Part shown: positions 6,059 to 6,901 of the stretch, piece after piece | How positions within the stretch are numbered: position 1 is the first letter of the stretch | Layout: each line of letters opens with the position of its first letter | NCBI GenBank assembly: GCA_020061285.1 | Contig: JAGUYQ010000313.1 | Location: 1 to 6,901 of the forward strand | Source of the DNA: Betaproteobacteria bacterium | GTDB taxonomy: Bacteria; Pseudomonadota; Gammaproteobacteria; Burkholderiales; UBA9220 | Length of the DNA stretch: 6,901 nt | Reading direction: 5' to 3' | Translations under genes and position numbers: made by a program | The notes under the pieces: generated by a model | Told to the model about the DNA's origin: nothing | Databases searched by the model: none | The model's input: only the letters and a program-made list of their open reading frames with translations

Positions 6059-6901
6059 ATGAGCCTTATTCCAGTGCAAGAAGGGGAAATCGTGGTGGGC
6101 AGCCCCCTGCCCTGGTCGGTATTCGACGGGGAAAACCGCCTGCTGATGATGGCCGGCGAAGTAGTGACCACGGAAGACCAACTGCAATTGCTGATGGGAA
6201 CCAAGCCCCTGCACCCGCTTGGCTGGACGGAAGCGCCTTCCGCAGAGGCAAGCCTAAGCGAAGCGCTGACAGCGGACGACGCCTCCCCCAAACTTGACGC
6301 CCAGGGCGATGCCTTCTCCTTCGGCGACATGCGGCTGAAAATCGGCGACCGGCTGCAAATCCAGCCTCCCGCCCAACTTACCCAGGAACGCTTTACCGTC
6401 CGCCTGATCGGTTACCTGGACGGCCAAACCGTCCTGGTAACCCCCCCCTACGCCAACGGCCTGCGCCTCCCCCTGCAGGAAAACGAAAACGTCGTCATCC
6501 GCTATTTCTCCGGCCAGAACGCCTTCGGTTTTTCCAGCACCATCGAAAAGATCCAAAAACTTCCTTTTGAATATTTTCACCTTTCCTTTCCGAAAGCCGT
6601 GAAAGGGATGGTCATTCGCAAGGCGCCCCGTGTAAGAACCCGCATCATCAGCTCGGTGGCCAAGCCGGGGGAGGCCGCAGGCGCCAACCCCAAATCCGCC
6701 CTCATCGCCAACATGAGCGCCACCGGAGCGCTGGTGGACAGCAGGCTGGCCCTGGGCGCAAAAGGGGATGTTCTCCGCCTGGCCTTCCGCGTCCACCTCC
6801 ACAACGTGGGCGCCCTGCTCAACGTAAACGCCGTCATTCGGGCCATTTTCGAGGACGAGACCTCCGAGCCGGGCAAACCTTCCTATGTCCACCACGGTAT
6901 C
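6059..6901 (+). CDS. YcgR-like flagellar brake / PilZ c-di-GMP-binding protein (3' end missing)
   Basis: The frame is open from ATG 6059 to the window edge, giving 281 residues without a stop. Three parts are visible. First, a short N-terminal module (1-55), with IPVQEGEIVVGSPLPW and NRLLMMAGEVV, followed by an Ala/Ser/Asp-rich linker (about 56-85). Second, a YcgR-type beta domain (about 88-180), with KIGDRLQIQPP, RFTVRLIGYLDG and FGFSSTIEKIQKLPFEYFHL. Third, a PilZ domain with both c-di-GMP motifs, RxxxR as RKAPR (187-191) and [D/N]xSxxG as NMSATG (218-223). Proteins of this class bind c-di-GMP and slow or bias the flagellar motor, linking second-messenger level to motility; some control other surface functions. 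No Shine-Dalgarno sequence precedes the ATG; an in-frame GTG at 6032 is no better, and a TAG at 6014-6016 limits extension. Binding is well supported by motifs; action at the motor is inferred. Confidence 0.88.
   Translation, partial: MSLIPVQEGEIVVGSPLPWSVFDGENRLLMMAGEVVTTEDQLQLLMGTKPLHPLGWTEAPSAEASLSEALTADDASPKLDAQGDAFSFGDMRLKIGDRLQIQPPAQLTQERFTVRLIGYLDGQTVLVTPPYANGLRLPLQENENVVIRYFSGQNAFGFSSTIEKIQKLPFEYFHLSFPKAVKGMVIRKAPRVRTRIISSVAKPGEAAGANPKSALIANMSATGALVDSRLALGAKGDVLRLAFRVHLHNVGALLNVNAVIRAIFEDETSEPGKPSYVHHGI

Noticed and set aside
6254..6895. 213-codon - strand frame opposite the PilZ gene
   Set aside because: The + strand frame has coherent YcgR and PilZ motifs to the window edge; the antisense frame has none.

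Overview
The window is GC-rich, densely coded chromosomal DNA from a Gram-negative bacterium. The style of the proteins, the short gaps and the gene content (LPS heptosyltransferase II, a branched-chain aminotransferase next to an NDUFS6-type zinc-finger protein, an Aer-like PAS protein beside a chemoreceptor, anaerobic HemN) suggest a motile, redox-flexible betaproteobacterium, perhaps of the Rhodocyclales. This placement rests on recognition of the proteins, not on a search. There is no sign of mobile DNA, CRISPR arrays, tRNA or rRNA, and no stretch over 300 bases lacks a gene.

Left part (1-2344, all + strand): the possible last codons of an upstream gene, a promoter, ilvE (branched-chain aminotransferase), a 67-residue zinc-finger protein 10 bases behind it, then waaF (LPS inner-core heptosyltransferase II). 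The 87-base gap before waaF holds a 24-codon reading frame whose stop overlaps the waaF start as TAATG, suggesting translational coupling.

Middle (2426-4456, + strand): a two-gene sensory unit. The first gene encodes a soluble 172-residue PAS protein that keeps the FAD-pocket residues of E. coli Aer at the same residue numbers. The second encodes a 494-residue chemoreceptor with a transmembrane hairpin, almost no periplasmic loop, HAMP-like segments, a signalling hairpin and a C-terminal zinc-binding CZB domain. This is the layout of a split aerotaxis receptor (Campylobacter CetB/CetA type) with a CZB module added. It is the most interesting system in the window, because one receptor could integrate flavin redox state with zinc or oxidant sensing.

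Right part: hemN (oxygen-independent coproporphyrinogen III dehydrogenase) lies on the - strand, convergent with the chemoreceptor and divergent from a YcgR-like flagellar brake/PilZ protein that runs off the right edge. The 204-base divergent region carries a TATAAT box facing hemN. Facing the PilZ gene it has a sigma70-like promoter whose -35 box is one arm of a perfect 7-1-7 inverted repeat, a good operator candidate. Taxis receptor, anaerobic heme synthesis and c-di-GMP-dependent motility control together fit a lifestyle of adjusting movement and metabolism to oxygen.
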